Source: Cristatella mucedo (lineage: Eukaryota > Bryozoa > Phylactolaemata > Cristatellidae). From it: a stretch of DNA of 64,000 nt. Position 1 is the stretch's first letter. Each line of letters starts with the position of its first letter. Below, piece by piece: positions 22,020-31,729 of this stretch. The translations under genes were made by a program, and so were the position numbers. Below the pieces are notes generated by a model. That model saw only the letters and a list, made by a program, of their open reading frames with translations, was not told the DNA's origin and ran no database searches. The stretch is taken from positions 2,537,001-2,601,000 of the forward strand of contig WPIO01000057.1 in the NCBI GenBank assembly GCA_009760855.2. The letters are read 5' to 3'.

Positions 22020-22270
22020 CTGGTGCAATACTACCCAACGTACTACAGCCAGAAAAACTGCTCTCTCGAGTCGTAGCAATAACGGAATCGAACTAAGACA
22101 GTGCTCCAACCAATCCCAAAGATGCTCCGTGGGATTTAGGTAAGGCAACTTGCTCGGCTAACTCATGACTCGAATAGGGGTGCTGCTGCAAATAAAACCT
22201 TCGAAAAGCTTTTACTGTTTGCTTTGGTTCATTGCCCAACTCCCAAATATAACCTACCCAGAGGAGCTCT
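22020..22270 (-). mobile_element. Possible Tc1-like DNA transposon remnant
   Basis: The plus strand has CCAATCCCAAAGATGCTCCG ... GGATTTAGG and, further on, TTTGGTTCATTGCCCAACTC. I associate this kind of sequence with the complement of Tc1-like transposase genes. No intact frame or inverted repeats are visible; identification is from recall. Confidence 0.3.
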
Positions 22271-22361
22271 TACACTTGGAATCCCTGCATTTTGCACCAG
22301 ATCGACATAAACATGCCGGACCATAAGTCAGTTCACACGGCCAGATCTCTAACCCCTCCCC

Positions 22362-22502
22362 CTGGTTTGGCCCAGTGGTTAAGGTGCTTGCCCAGACCAA
22401 GGTCTGGCCGAGGTCATAGATTCGAGCCCCTTGGCATACGTGGAGCTCCTGAATGGAGATTAAATTCTCTTAGGGCGCTAAATAAAAGAATTATATGGTT
22501 TA
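22362..22502 (+). repeat. SINE-A copy
   Basis: The head TGGTTTGGCCCAGTGGTTAA includes an A-box-like TGGCCCAGTGG. Then ACCAAGGTCTGGCCGAGGTC, a B-box-like ATTCGAGCCCC, and the tail GAGATTAAATTCTCTTAGGG ending AGAATTATATGG. Confidence 0.85.
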
Positions 22503-22504
22503 AC

Positions 22505-23180
22505 ACCTGAGTAGGACAAGCGACTCCAACAATTACAATACCATTACATACATTACATTACAACTATGACAATACCGATTTTCACAGGTGGCTGGTGGAA
22601 GTCAGGCTGGCACATCTCGCAAACTGTTGTTGACTTGCAACTGCACTTTGTTTACTGCTAGCTAAAAGCATCGCATTGAACTCGACTATCAATAAAAACC
22701 AGCTATGGTAGACTGTCATTAAGTGGAGGGGGCATGGTCTCACACTCATCCGAGACGACCTCTTCTGTGTCGCCCAATAAGCAAAGGCTTTCGCTCGGTA
22801 AGCGAAGGCTTTGCCCTCCTCAATATGTCACGCTCGGCATGCGTCGAGCTTGCTACTGCCATGCTCATGACTGAGCCGGCAGTGGTCAACCGTGACTTGA
22901 GACAGCTTCTAGAGTGAAGCCTTCAATCTCTGAAGAGGCAGGCGCGTTCAGGTGAAAAGCACCTGTCTCGAGCCACCGGAGCTAGGTCTACTAGCCATAG
23001 TTTCTTGTGTTTTGTTTCGTAAGAGCGTTCCTCAGCTACATGGCTGACTTCAAGAGTTAGCGACACTTTCATTTCATGCAAGGCCATCAGTCGTCCTTTC
23101 GGGGTGTGGCTGATTGGTGATGCAGGCAAGTTCGTCTTGGCACCACAATGCACAAGAAGAAGCCGGCCCTATCCTGTCTA
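22505..23180. other. No recognisable content
   Basis: Short ORFs at 22723-22917 (plus) and 22923-23153 (minus) have no recognisable motif. I see nothing else. Confidence 0.4.
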
Positions 23181-23184
23181 AACG

Positions 23185-23410
23185 AGTTCAAATTTTAGCA
23201 ATATTATGCAGCCGAAAGTAGGCAGACTTGACTGTGGAGCTGATGCGGTCGTCTAATGAAAGGTCACTTCGGAACCTCACGCTTAGATTTCGTGCAGATT
23301 CAACAGAAGATATGCTTGCAGAGCCGATTTTGAGCGTTAGCCTTTCCAGTTTCTGAATCATACTTGGTTTTCCCATAACAAGTTGATTTTATCATCATTT
23401 ATTTTAAGAA
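23185..23410 (-). repeat. LINE-A coding fragment
   Basis: The minus-strand frame 23188-23376 reads MGKPSMIQKLERLTLKIGSA then ISSTVKSAYFRLHNIAKI, collinear with the LINE-A region at 17020-17200. Confidence 0.85.
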
Positions 23411-23483
23411 AATTTGTCGGCGAGCTGCCATAGCTCACACTACAGGCTCACAGCGATTGGGCAGACATATGCAGTGATGTACC

Positions 23484-23530
23484 CCTGGTTTTGGCCCAGG
23501 GGTCAAGGTGCTTGCCCTTGACCATGCATG
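23484..23530 (+). repeat. SINE-A head fragment
   Basis: GGTTTTGGCCCAGGGGTCAA then GTGCTTGCCCTTGACCATGC. Only the tRNA-like head is present. Confidence 0.6.
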
Positions 23531-23754
23531 CACGCATGTGCAAGCACACACACATACCAATATACTAGATAAAAGGTTTTGTAGTGCACAAAGCTAAAAG
23601 AAGAAACTGCTAACCTGTTAGTCCCTAGAAATGTCATTGTTAAATGCCTCCAATCTCATGAGCACGTGTGGCATGGTGAACTTACAGAAAACCCGGCAAT
23701 GCATCCGGCTGCATGCTTGGACCGGGCCAAAGGACTGCATGCCCGACCGAAAAT

Positions 23755-24055
23755 ATAAAATATATAATTCAGTTATATAGCTACCTCAGAGAACTTGATC
23801 TCTCTCTGAAGGTGCTTCACATTTGCCACGATGCTCGACCCCACGACCGCGGCCGTGCTGGTTTGGCCCAGTGGTTAAGGTTATGGCCCCGACTGGCCGA
23901 GGTCGTGGGCTCGAGCCCGGCAGCATATGTGAAGCGCCTGAACCGAGGTTAAATTCTCTTGGGGCTTAATGAAAGTGAATTATATATATCATATGCAGTC
24001 AGCTTGATCGCGGTCGAAGCGAGCACCTGGATCTGCTGGGCTAAACCAGCACAAC
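23755..24055 (-). repeat. SINE-A copy interrupted by an opposite SINE-A
   Basis: The tail half lies at 23755-23855 (AATTCAGTTATATAG, AGAGAACTTGATCTC, GATGCTCGACCCCACGACC). The head half resumes at about 23998-24052 (GATCGCGGTCGAAGCGAGCA, GGGCTAAACCAGCA). A plus-strand copy fills the gap. Confidence 0.7.
23858..23992 (+). repeat. SINE-A copy nested in an older SINE-A
   Basis: Complete copy: TGCTGGTTTGGCCCAGTGGT, GTCGTGGGCTCGAGCCCGG, CATATGTGAAGCGCCTGAAC and TTAAATTCTCTTGGGGC, ending GAATTATATATATC. Confidence 0.8.
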
Positions 24056-24059
24056 AAGA

Positions 24060-24985
24060 ACGACGTGACTTCGCTCGTCAAACTAGTGATCCAATAATTG
24101 CCTGTGGGCTCCTGTAGGAGCTTCAAGCTTCACCAGTGTTCGAGGCTAGGCAAATGCACAGGAAAATGCCTCCAGCAAAGATCGGGAGAGATCAACGAAA
24201 TAGTAGTACGACTGGACAATTATACAGCCCGAGCCTGAAGATCAGAGTCAAATTGAGCAAGTGTCTGCTAGCAGCCAGCAGGCAACACCCAGGGCTCTCG
24301 GGCACAGCCAATGCAGAGGAATGCAAATGGTGCACATTCGTTGGGGACATGTCCAACCGTAGCTGAGATTCAGACCAGTCACTCCTGATCCCCAATCCCT
24401 GCAACTAGACAGCCAATGCATGGGGCTCATGCTAAAAGAAGCAGCCCTTCGAGCATTGCCACCTTGCCAAACATGCTAATATCGTGCTCTCTGCAGACGC
24501 TGCTGACGCTGCCCAGTTCTATCGATAGTAGAGGGCACTGCCCCGGCTGCCTCTTGGCAGAGCACAAGGGGGTGACATGTCAAGTGACGGTTGCCATCCT
24601 GTTGGCAAAGTCAGAAGTGACCTAGGCTGGAACGACCGAGCCGCCTCACCTCGGCCCATTCGGGAAGAGAGAGACGACTGGAGATGGTGAAAGCTGGCAT
24701 TCTGGGCAGTTTTCACTTGATCGAAGCCGAGCGGCTAGCAAGCACACTTCGCTCCACACAAACAAGGTGCACAAGCCAGCCGCCAGTGTTCCTGCCATCG
24801 GCCTAGCAGCTTCAACTCGGCAGGGCTCCTAATGTATGGCCCTAATCTCAAACTTTCTGCTGCCATGGAAATGCAGTGCTCAAAAGCTGACTTGACTTAC
24901 TATGTAGGGGTTGCAGCTATCGACTGGCTGATCACCAGTTCCCTAGTGCACTCGCTTTGTTTAAGTTTCACGAGGGATAAAAGGC
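24060..24985. other. No recognisable content
   Basis: ORFs on both strands up to 76 codons have no conserved motifs. Confidence 0.4.
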
Positions 24986-24989
24986 TGCT

Positions 24990-25135
24990 GATGCCGGTGC
25001 ACCCTCTACTACTGCTGCTATTACCACTGCTGCTACCACTACCACTGCTGCTGCTGCTGCTGATGCTGCCTCTACTGCTGCTGCTGCTGCTGCTGCTACC
25101 ATTGCTGCTGATGCTGCAGCATCTGCTGCCAGTGC
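24990..25135. repeat. (CTG)n trinucleotide microsatellite
   Basis: CTG/CTA units dominate for about 140 bp, giving poly-Leu and poly-Ala frames that are artefacts. Long CTG arrays form slipped hairpins. Confidence 0.9.
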
Positions 25136-25346
25136 GCTGAATGGCTTAACCATAAGCTGTTATATGGTGACCTTAGAACAGTTGCATAACAAAATGAGGG
25201 CATGCATTAGCAAAGGCTGTTGCTGCTGCATTAGCAGCTGCTCTGAGGCAGGCTTGGTAGATACACCAAAACGGGATCACCAGCCATCGACAAATGCTTG
25301 TGAGACCGACTGCGAGGATCACCTGGAAAGCTGGATCGTCTCAGGC

Positions 25347-25492
25347 CACGCTGGTTTGATACAGTGGTTAAGGTGCTCGCCTGACCAAGGTCTAGCCGAG
25401 GGCGAGGGCTTGAGCCTACTGGCATACCTATGTGAAGCGCCTAAATAGAGATTAGGTTCTCTTAGGGCGCTATACAAAGGAATGAATTATAT
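25347..25492 (+). repeat. SINE-A copy
   Basis: The head is CACGCTGGTTTGATACAGTG; then GACCAAGGTCTAGCCGAGGG, GTGAAGCGCCTAAATAGAG and TTAGGTTCTCTTAGGGCGC, and the end is AATGAATTATATTA. Confidence 0.85.
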
Positions 25493-25529
25493 TATCGAGT
25501 GAAACTATGGACGACAGTGAACAGATTGG

Positions 25530-25830
25530 TGAGCCGTAATGGCTCACTAGGTAAGGCGGTTGCTTTTTACGACCTGGGGGCCCCGAGGTCGTGGGTTCGA
25601 ATCCTGTAATAATAATAATAATAATAATTCACTTGATAAAGCGCCCTCAGAGAACTTAATCTCTCTCTAGGCGCTTTACATTTGCTGTAAAGTGAAATGC
25701 AATTGAAGGGTAAGCGGTGGTGGGCGATCCTTTATCGCCACTGCATGAAGTGGTGATAGCCGTCAAGGCTGTTCTGTCACTATACAAAAGGAGGCTGTTA
25801 AATCAGCTAGTATTTATTTATCTATTTATT
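25530..25830 (+). repeat. SINE-B copy split by a LINE-A 3' end
   Basis: The head GGTGAGCCGTAATGGCTCAC and B-box GGGTTCGAATCCTG end at about 25604. The rest (GTGGGCGATCCTTTATCGCC, TAGCCGTCAAGGCTGTTCTG, GAGGCTGTTAAATCAGCTAG) resumes at about 25714 and ends in ATTTATTTATC repeats. Confidence 0.9.
25605..25713 (-). repeat. LINE-A 3' end inserted in SINE-B
   Basis: An (AAT)n tail, TTCACTTGATAAAGCGCCCT, CTCTCTAGGCGCTTTACATT and GTGAAATGCAATTGAAGGGT. Only about 105 bp of the element was copied. Confidence 0.9.
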
Positions 25831-25864
25831 TTAATGGACCAACCAACGACATGACATGCACATG

Positions 25865-26500
25865 GCCATGAACTGGCCAGAAAAAGCAAATAGGCCACTG
25901 CAGATGGCTATGGATATGGCTGCAAGGCTAGTTTTCAAGTTCCAGAGGTTTGACCGCGTGTCTCATTTGCTAAAAGAGCTAGGATGGCTGCAAGTTGATC
26001 AACGGATACAGAGCAAAGTTCTCACACTGACCCACAAGGCCCTCCACGGCTTGGCTCATCCATACCTAGCTGAACTGCTGCCCCGCCCCCAGTTTCAGCC
26101 CCCTCGTACCCTCAGATCCTGTATTGATAATAAATTAGCTGTTCCATTCCTCTACTTAAAGACCGTGGGTGACAGAAGCTTTAGCTCTGCAGATCCTAGA
26201 CTGTGGAACTCGCTCCCACAATTCTTATGCAGCCACAACTACTCTCCTGCTGCTGCGACGAGGTCTCATCCTTTTTAGCAGTCCTGAGCTGCTATTTCCA
26301 TGCTACTCACTACCTCAACTGCTCACCTGACTGCTATGCTTCCCACTTTCTCTTTGCTGTGTGAGACGAAGTCTGTTGGCTATCGAATGCATACGCCTAG
26401 GCTGTGAGTGTGCTATACAAAACTCTCCTGCGTAACACTCACAAAGTCTTTATTGCTTTGTGGAGTGACAGACGGAGATTCATTGCATTACATTAGAAAG
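25865..26500 (+). mobile_element. LINE-B copy, 5'-truncated
   Basis: The frame 25856-26278 carries ANRPLQMAMDMAARLVFKF, KELGWLQVDQRIQSKVLTLT, FLYLKTVGDRSFSSADPRLW and NSLPQFL before a frameshift. The 3' UTR ends ACAGACGGAGATTCATTGCA with an ATTACATTAG tail at about 26495. There is no RT core. Confidence 0.85.
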
Positions 26501-26799
26501 AACCTGGGATATTGATAGACAGGCGTCCACGAGTGACGAATGACATTGGCACGATGACAGCCGGTAAAGTTCGTTGCCCACTGACAAACCTGACCACTCA
26601 TACGTTAATGTAGAGTAAAAATTAGCTGATTCAGCAGCGTCGTAGGAATTATTGTTATTACTATTACTATTGGCTGTTACGACGCAGCCAAGCGACAACC
26701 GATGCAGTCGCTGGCCGGCGTCGGGGTCGATCGCTGGGATGCATTGCATTGCGGTCAGTTCGAGTGCAGCTCACCCAACTGACACAGTCGCTAGTCAAG

Positions 26800-28150
26800 T
26801 TCAGCGGTTTCGTTTTGCTCTCAGGCCAGAACGAGGCGGCTGCCCGCAAACCTGCGTTTTAAGATCGTTCGCCGCATGCGTCACCGCAACGAGCTGGGCA
26901 GAGGCGTTCTGCTGCCGCGTAACGACGCTCTGCCGCAGCCGAACCCTACGGCGGCGGCGGCGGCGGCGGCTGTGGCGACGATGGTCGCGAGGCCACGAGC
27001 GAGCGACGAGCGCAAAACGTGCCACGCGCACGACATAAGTCGAGCGCGCCGTCTGGACGATGTTTTCTCGTCGCGAGACGTTGTCTGTGGCACCACTCTT
27101 GCGCGGCGGAGGCACGGAGCAGCGCGAGACGGAGCGGCTACGGTGCTAGCGAAGACGGCTGCAACGCGAAACCAACGCACTCGAGCCGAGGAGGCAGCCC
27201 GCCCCATGAAAATTGGTCTGAGGGCTTAAGCGCGAGGGCTCAGTCTTCCTACTAAGCGAACACCAACAGTAAGCTAGCCGACCAGTTGACGACGAGGTCG
27301 GGGAGCTGGCTTCGCGCGACCCGTGTGCGCCTGCCGCGCCCGGTCGACGGCCCCGGCGCGGTAACCAACCGCCGGCTCTAGAAAGCTAGCAGCGCTCTGC
27401 TCCGGACGTCGGCTGGCTGGCGTTGTCGCCGCGACAGCTCCGAGCGACTCCGATGAATCGTAACAGCCGCGCACTGCTATGGCGTCACGAAAAGTGCGAG
27501 AGAGAACGTACGGCAGAAACTAACCTTAGACTCATTTCCCTTTTTCTAAGCAGCCAGCGGTATAGCCGCCCATGGCAGCGGTCGTCAAGAAATCAAGCAT
27601 GGCTACGAAAACAATGAAGTGGAGGTAACTCCGCATGCTGCCCAAGCTGACGCCACCTGACGGCGGGCGCATCCGCAGCTGAAAAGGCTTGCGGCGGGCG
27701 CGGCCCTTGGCGAGCTTTGTGTACGCGCTCGCTGTGGAAAGCGGATGACGTTGCTCTACGGTGCAAATCTCCATCGACTGCAGCCAGCGTACTGAGCTGC
27801 GGTCCTCATCCTGCCGTGGACGAACGAGCGTGCGTATATCCTACCCGCGCGTCGCAGAATTCCGAACCCCTCCCCCCCCAGGCATCGAGCGAACGCTTTC
27901 ACTGCTGCGCTTTGCTGAAACCCGATTCCTCACGCCCCGGCCGTACATATACTGCCGTAATTCGAGCGACCCGCTCCGTCGCTCCGTTGGCGGCGGCTGC
28001 GGGTTACAGCCACCACCCGGAGCGTTACGGTCCGGTCTCGCCACTATTCGCGAGCGACCCGTCCCGCGACCTTTTACCCGCCCGAGGTGAGCGGATATGG
28101 CCGTCAGCTTGCCTGTCCGAATGCTGCCTCCTGCTCGCAGCATTCCGGGT
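26800..28150. other. GC/CpG-rich island without a recognisable gene
   Basis: Dense CpG, CGG repeats (26950-26972) and several overlapping open frames on both strands, none with a recognisable domain. Such islands often mark promoters or first exons. One minus-strand frame (27532-27774) ends with a hydrophobic segment, SYLHFIVFVAMLDFLTTAAM, before a stop; whether it is expressed is unknown. No splice-compatible link to gene 1 could be established. Confidence 0.4.
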
Positions 28151-28254
28151 TTGATTCGCTCTGCGATTCCTAGGAGCCGCGAGTTCGTTCGCTGTACTTG
28201 GACTCACTGCCGCGCCACAGTAGTTACTTGGTTTGCTGCGCCTTGAATATAACA

Positions 28255-28550
28255 ATACTGATTAAGTTTATCTTAATCATAAATCATTTGAACAGCACCC
28301 TTAGAGAGCTTAATCCATGTCTAGGCACTTCACGTTGCCGTAGTGCTCGAGCCCACGACCGCATGGGTCAAAAGAAACCCCTTGGCCAAACATGGGTAGC
28401 ATAGCAATATATTTAATTCATTTGTATAGCGCCCTAAGAGAGCCCAATCTCTATTCAGGCGCTTCACCAATGCCTCGGGGCTTGAGTCCACGACCTCGGC
28501 TGGGACCTTGGTCTGGGCAAGCACCTTAACCACTGGACCAAACCAACAGT
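28255..28550 (-). repeat. Two SINE-A copies, one partial
   Basis: A partial tail-side copy lies at about 28255-28365 (AGAGAGCTTAATCCATG, GTGCTCGAGCCCACGACC). A near-full copy at 28405-28548 runs from AATTCATTTGTATAGCGCCC to ACCACTGGACCAAACCA. Another tail scrap (CCTAAGAGAACTTAATCTCG) is at 28570-28610. Confidence 0.8.
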
Positions 28551-28899
28551 GATAATTAGAGATCGTCCGTACACCGTCCTAAGAGAACTTAATCTCGATC
28601 GAGACGCTTAAAAGCTCCTTGAAGCTTAGGTATTGCTTTTCTACCTAGGGGCTTATGGCACACGCGTTATAAAGCATGCGCAACCTACTACCGTGCTTAC
28701 GACAGTACTCTAAAAGAAAAATAAGGTCACTAATCGCCACCGGCGAGTACGACCTATGGCTAGTAGCCTGCACTGAATCGTGCACGCAAACCAAGCAGTA
28801 AGTCAAAAAGGCAGTCTCGCTGTGGCGAAGATTAACAGGTAACCAGAAAAGCTGAGACCGAAAAGATGCAAGGTAATGGCAGGTAGCGACATACCCGAA

Positions 28900-29335
28900 A
28901 GTTATTTCCAGACTTTCGGTGCATACGAGGTAAAGGCTGCATCACCAGAAGACTTCGATTTAGTTCGATGAATTATTTTGTGCGAGAGTACACCGGAGGA
29001 CCAATTGGGTCATACGGATAGGCAGGTGCTGGCGATAATAATGATTATAATAATAACACATTTGATAAAGCGCCCTTGGAGAACTCAATCGCTTTCTAGG
29101 CGCTTTACATTTGCTGTAAAGGAAGCACGATCATGTAGTTAGTGGTAGCACGCTATATGAGCAACAGGAATAACATGGTTAGGGTTGACATGCACAGGGT
29201 CAGCATGCAAGTGTGGTTAGAGGCAGCATGCACACTGTCAGTACGCATAAGAACATCAAGGAGGAATCACAGGGACCTACTAAATGCTTTGATGAATAGG
29301 TGCGGTTTTATTTTCTTTTTAATGCGAGAGTTCGT
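28900..29335 (-). repeat. LINE-A 3' region fragments
   Basis: At 29038-29335 there is an ATA-rich tail, CATTTGATAAAGCGCCCTTG, GCAGCATGCACACTGTCAGT and GAATCACAGGGACCTACTAA. An older fragment at about 28900-29030 matches the region before it (TTTCGGTGCATACGAGGTAA). Confidence 0.75.
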
Positions 29336-29339
29336 AGGC

Positions 29340-29650
29340 AATGCCCGCTATTGTACGCCTGTGACCCTTCATCACTATCAAATTTAATTCTCTTGTTAAA
29401 GGTTGAACCTGAGAGATCAAGTAATTTATTGGCTTGTTTGGGTTTTGCATTTAACGTGATATTGAGTCTTTCTATACAAAACTTCTTGTGTATCGTGCCG
29501 AACTTCGGGATTCAGAACAATCCCCTGTTAAACTTCAACGAATTTGGATGCCGTGCTTAAAAAAATTGAAGCAAATTGAGGATTTGATGTAATTTCAGAT
29601 GTATTTACCACAATTGCCTACCTAGCGCCAATTCTGCTGAGATTTAAAGC
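29340..29650. other. No recognisable content
   Basis: AT-rich unique-looking DNA. The 86-codon ORF at 29300-29560 has no recognised motif. Confidence 0.4.
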
Positions 29651-29654
29651 TGAG

Positions 29655-30195
29655 ATACTAGCTGATTTAACAGCCTCTTTTGAATGTAGTGTAATGTATC
29701 TCCTGCTATGACTCCACAAAGTCTTAAAGACTATGTGAGTGTTACGCGGGAGAGTTGTGTACAGCGCACTCCCAGCCTAAGCGGCTTTCGGTAAGCATTC
29801 GGTAGCCAACAGACTTCGTCTCACGCAACAAAGAGAAAGTGGGAAGTATAGCAGAGTCAGGAGAGCAGTTGAGGTAGTAAGTAGCATGGAAATAGCAGCT
29901 CAGGATCGCTGAAAAGGATGAACCATAGTCGCCAGCAGGAGAGTAGTTGTCGTTGTGTAAGAATTGTGGAAGCGAGCTCCACAGTCTAGCCCTTGCAGAG
30001 CTAACGCTTCTGTCGCCAACGGTCTTTAAGCGGAGGAATGGAGCAGCTAATTTATTGTCCCCAAAGGAACTGAGGGCGCGAAGAATGACATAAGAGCCTT
30101 TACGGCGGTGACCGCCGCTTGCAGCTGAGATCAAGGATCTCCCATAGCAGTAGTCGAACCCGGGATCGAGGTCCAACTGCCTTACCTAGTTTGAG
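29655..30195 (-). repeat. SINE-B copy split by LINE-B
   Basis: The 3' piece is at 29658-29688 (ACTAGCTGATTTAACAGCCT). The remainder is at 30088-30192 (AAGAGCCTTTACGGCGGTGA, GATCAAGGATCTCCCATAGC, ACTGCCTTACCTAG). Confidence 0.75.
29690..30087 (-). repeat. LINE-B 3' end nested in SINE-B
   Basis: It begins with the LINE-B tail TGTAGTGTAATGTATCTCC and runs through GTTACGCGGGAGAGTTGTGT. It ends inside the coding part (GTCGCCAACGGTCTTTAAGC; minus frame GDRSVSSARARLWSSLPQFL). Confidence 0.85.
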
Positions 30196-30199
30196 ATAG

Positions 30200-30530
30200 C
30201 TAATATGAAGCTACACCAAGAGTGCATTAATGGTGGCTGCGTGATATTAATTACTATTTTTAAACTACAAGATGCTATGGGCGATAAGGTGGCCAACGTA
30301 GCGCAGGTGTAGGCCCTAGTTAAAGCTCTGTGAGATGAAATCGATAGGCCCGATGAAAATATACGTATGTTCATAAATATACATACAATATATATATGGT
30401 TTAAAAAGCCAGATACTTTGATTTTATAGTAGAGGTAGAGCTGAGCATAAAGGTCTAAAGGTGCACGCCTTCTCCAATAACATTTTGAGCTGACCACGTC
30501 AGCGGCCGAGGGTTTCCCGAGACCCATTAA
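30200..30530. other. No recognisable content
   Basis: An ORF of 113 codons on the minus strand (30186-30527) shows no motif or codon bias. Confidence 0.35.
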
Positions 30531-30532
30531 TT

Positions 30533-30615
30533 GTAAAGCACCTAGAAAGAGATTAAGTTCTCGGCGTGCGCTTTATCAAATGCATGATTATTATTACTAT
30601 TTTTATTATTAAGGC
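30533..30615 (+). repeat. LINE-A 3' terminus
   Basis: TGTAAAGCACCTAGAAAGAG, TTAAGTTCTCGGCGTGCGCT, CAAATGCATGATTATTATTA. Only the terminal module and tail. Confidence 0.8.
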
Positions 30616-30894
30616 CCAGCTCATAGTCCTGACAGCTGTTGATGCCCAAGATTAAGAAAAAAGCTTCAACGACAGTGGTGAAAAGGCTTAAGCCAATCCT
30701 TTACAATAATTAATCATGGAGATTAGCGATAACCGGAATTAATTTAAAAAAACGGCGCGATGAAGCCAAACAATAACACCTACCATAAATGTTTGTGCTA
30801 GGTATTCTATTATGATTGCCGATGAGGGCCCTAATGCAGGAAGGGGCCAAAGACATGGCGGCGTATTAAGTCAGCCAGATTGTGACTGCGAGAT

Positions 30895-31235
30895 AAAAAT
30901 ACTAGCTGATTTAGCAGCCTCTTTTTGTATAGCGACAGAAGAGTCTTTACGGCTATCACCACCGCTTGCAGCGGCAAACATGATCTCCCACTATAATAAG
31001 AATAATAATAATAATGCACTTGATAAAGCGCCCTCAGAGAACTCAATCTCTTTCTAGGCGCCTTACATTGACTGCAAAGGGAAATGCAATTTAATGGTGA
31101 GTAATAACATGCTTGATAAACAAACAACATGAATAACACGGTTAGGGGTGAAATGCTAGGGGTGACATGGTGACACTACAGGATTCGGTTCCACGACCTC
31201 GATCCCGAAGTCGTGGAACCAAGGTCGTGATAAGC
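30895..31235 (-). repeat. SINE-B copy split by a LINE-A 3' end
   Basis: The left part at 30898-30992 is ATACTAGCTGATTTAGCAGC to ACATGATCTCCCACTA. The right part from 31176 begins CTACAGGATTCGGTTCCACG and includes the palindromic centre. Confidence 0.85.
30993..31175 (-). repeat. LINE-A 3' end nested in SINE-B
   Basis: TAATAAGAATAATAATAATA, GCACTTGATAAAGCGCCCTC, GGGAAATGCAATTTAATGGT and AACACGGTTAGGGGTG, ending near 31175. Confidence 0.85.
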
Positions 31236-31239
31236 GCCC

Positions 31240-31540
31240 GCTCAAATTAGCTCATATCGACAGCACGAGGTTCCAATTGAACTGCGCCGATGATTTTGCA
31301 AACAATTACAGCTAGTCACAACCTTTCGGTAATAAGGGGTCAATTTGCCATAATTTTCAGGCAGTCTTATAAATGTTGCTTGACTATTAATGCATTACGT
31401 AGTAGCAATTTTGAAAGCGAATTTGAACTAAAGCGTCCTGCAGCCGGAAGAGGAATACCTTACTCCCAAGAGCCATGCCCTTTCCGGTAAGTTTGCCGGT
31501 CACTTAAGCCTATGACGGCACCTGCACGCACGCACACACA
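31240..31540. other. No recognisable content
   Basis: Unique-looking. A 66-codon ORF at 31290-31490 has no recognised motif. Confidence 0.35.
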
Positions 31541-31542
31541 TT

Positions 31543-31645
31543 CATATTTATATATATATTAATATATATATATATATATATATATAGTTTATATGCAAAT
31601 ATATATACGAGTATGTATATACAGTATATATATATATATATATGC
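31543..31645. repeat. (TA)n-rich microsatellite
   Basis: TATATA blocks with short interruptions. Confidence 0.9.
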
Positions 31646-31729
31646 GAGCAAGTTTACATACACCTAAGACACGTACATACAGTTGTCGGCTACTTAGACC
31701 ACTTCATTTCGCTTCCTGCCTGACAGCGG

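Noticed and set aside
25600-25625. tRNA-like A and B boxes in many places suggested tRNA genes
   Set aside because: Copies share non-tRNA bodies and tails, lack a foldable acceptor stem and anticodon arm, and occur in truncated and nested forms. They are SINEs.
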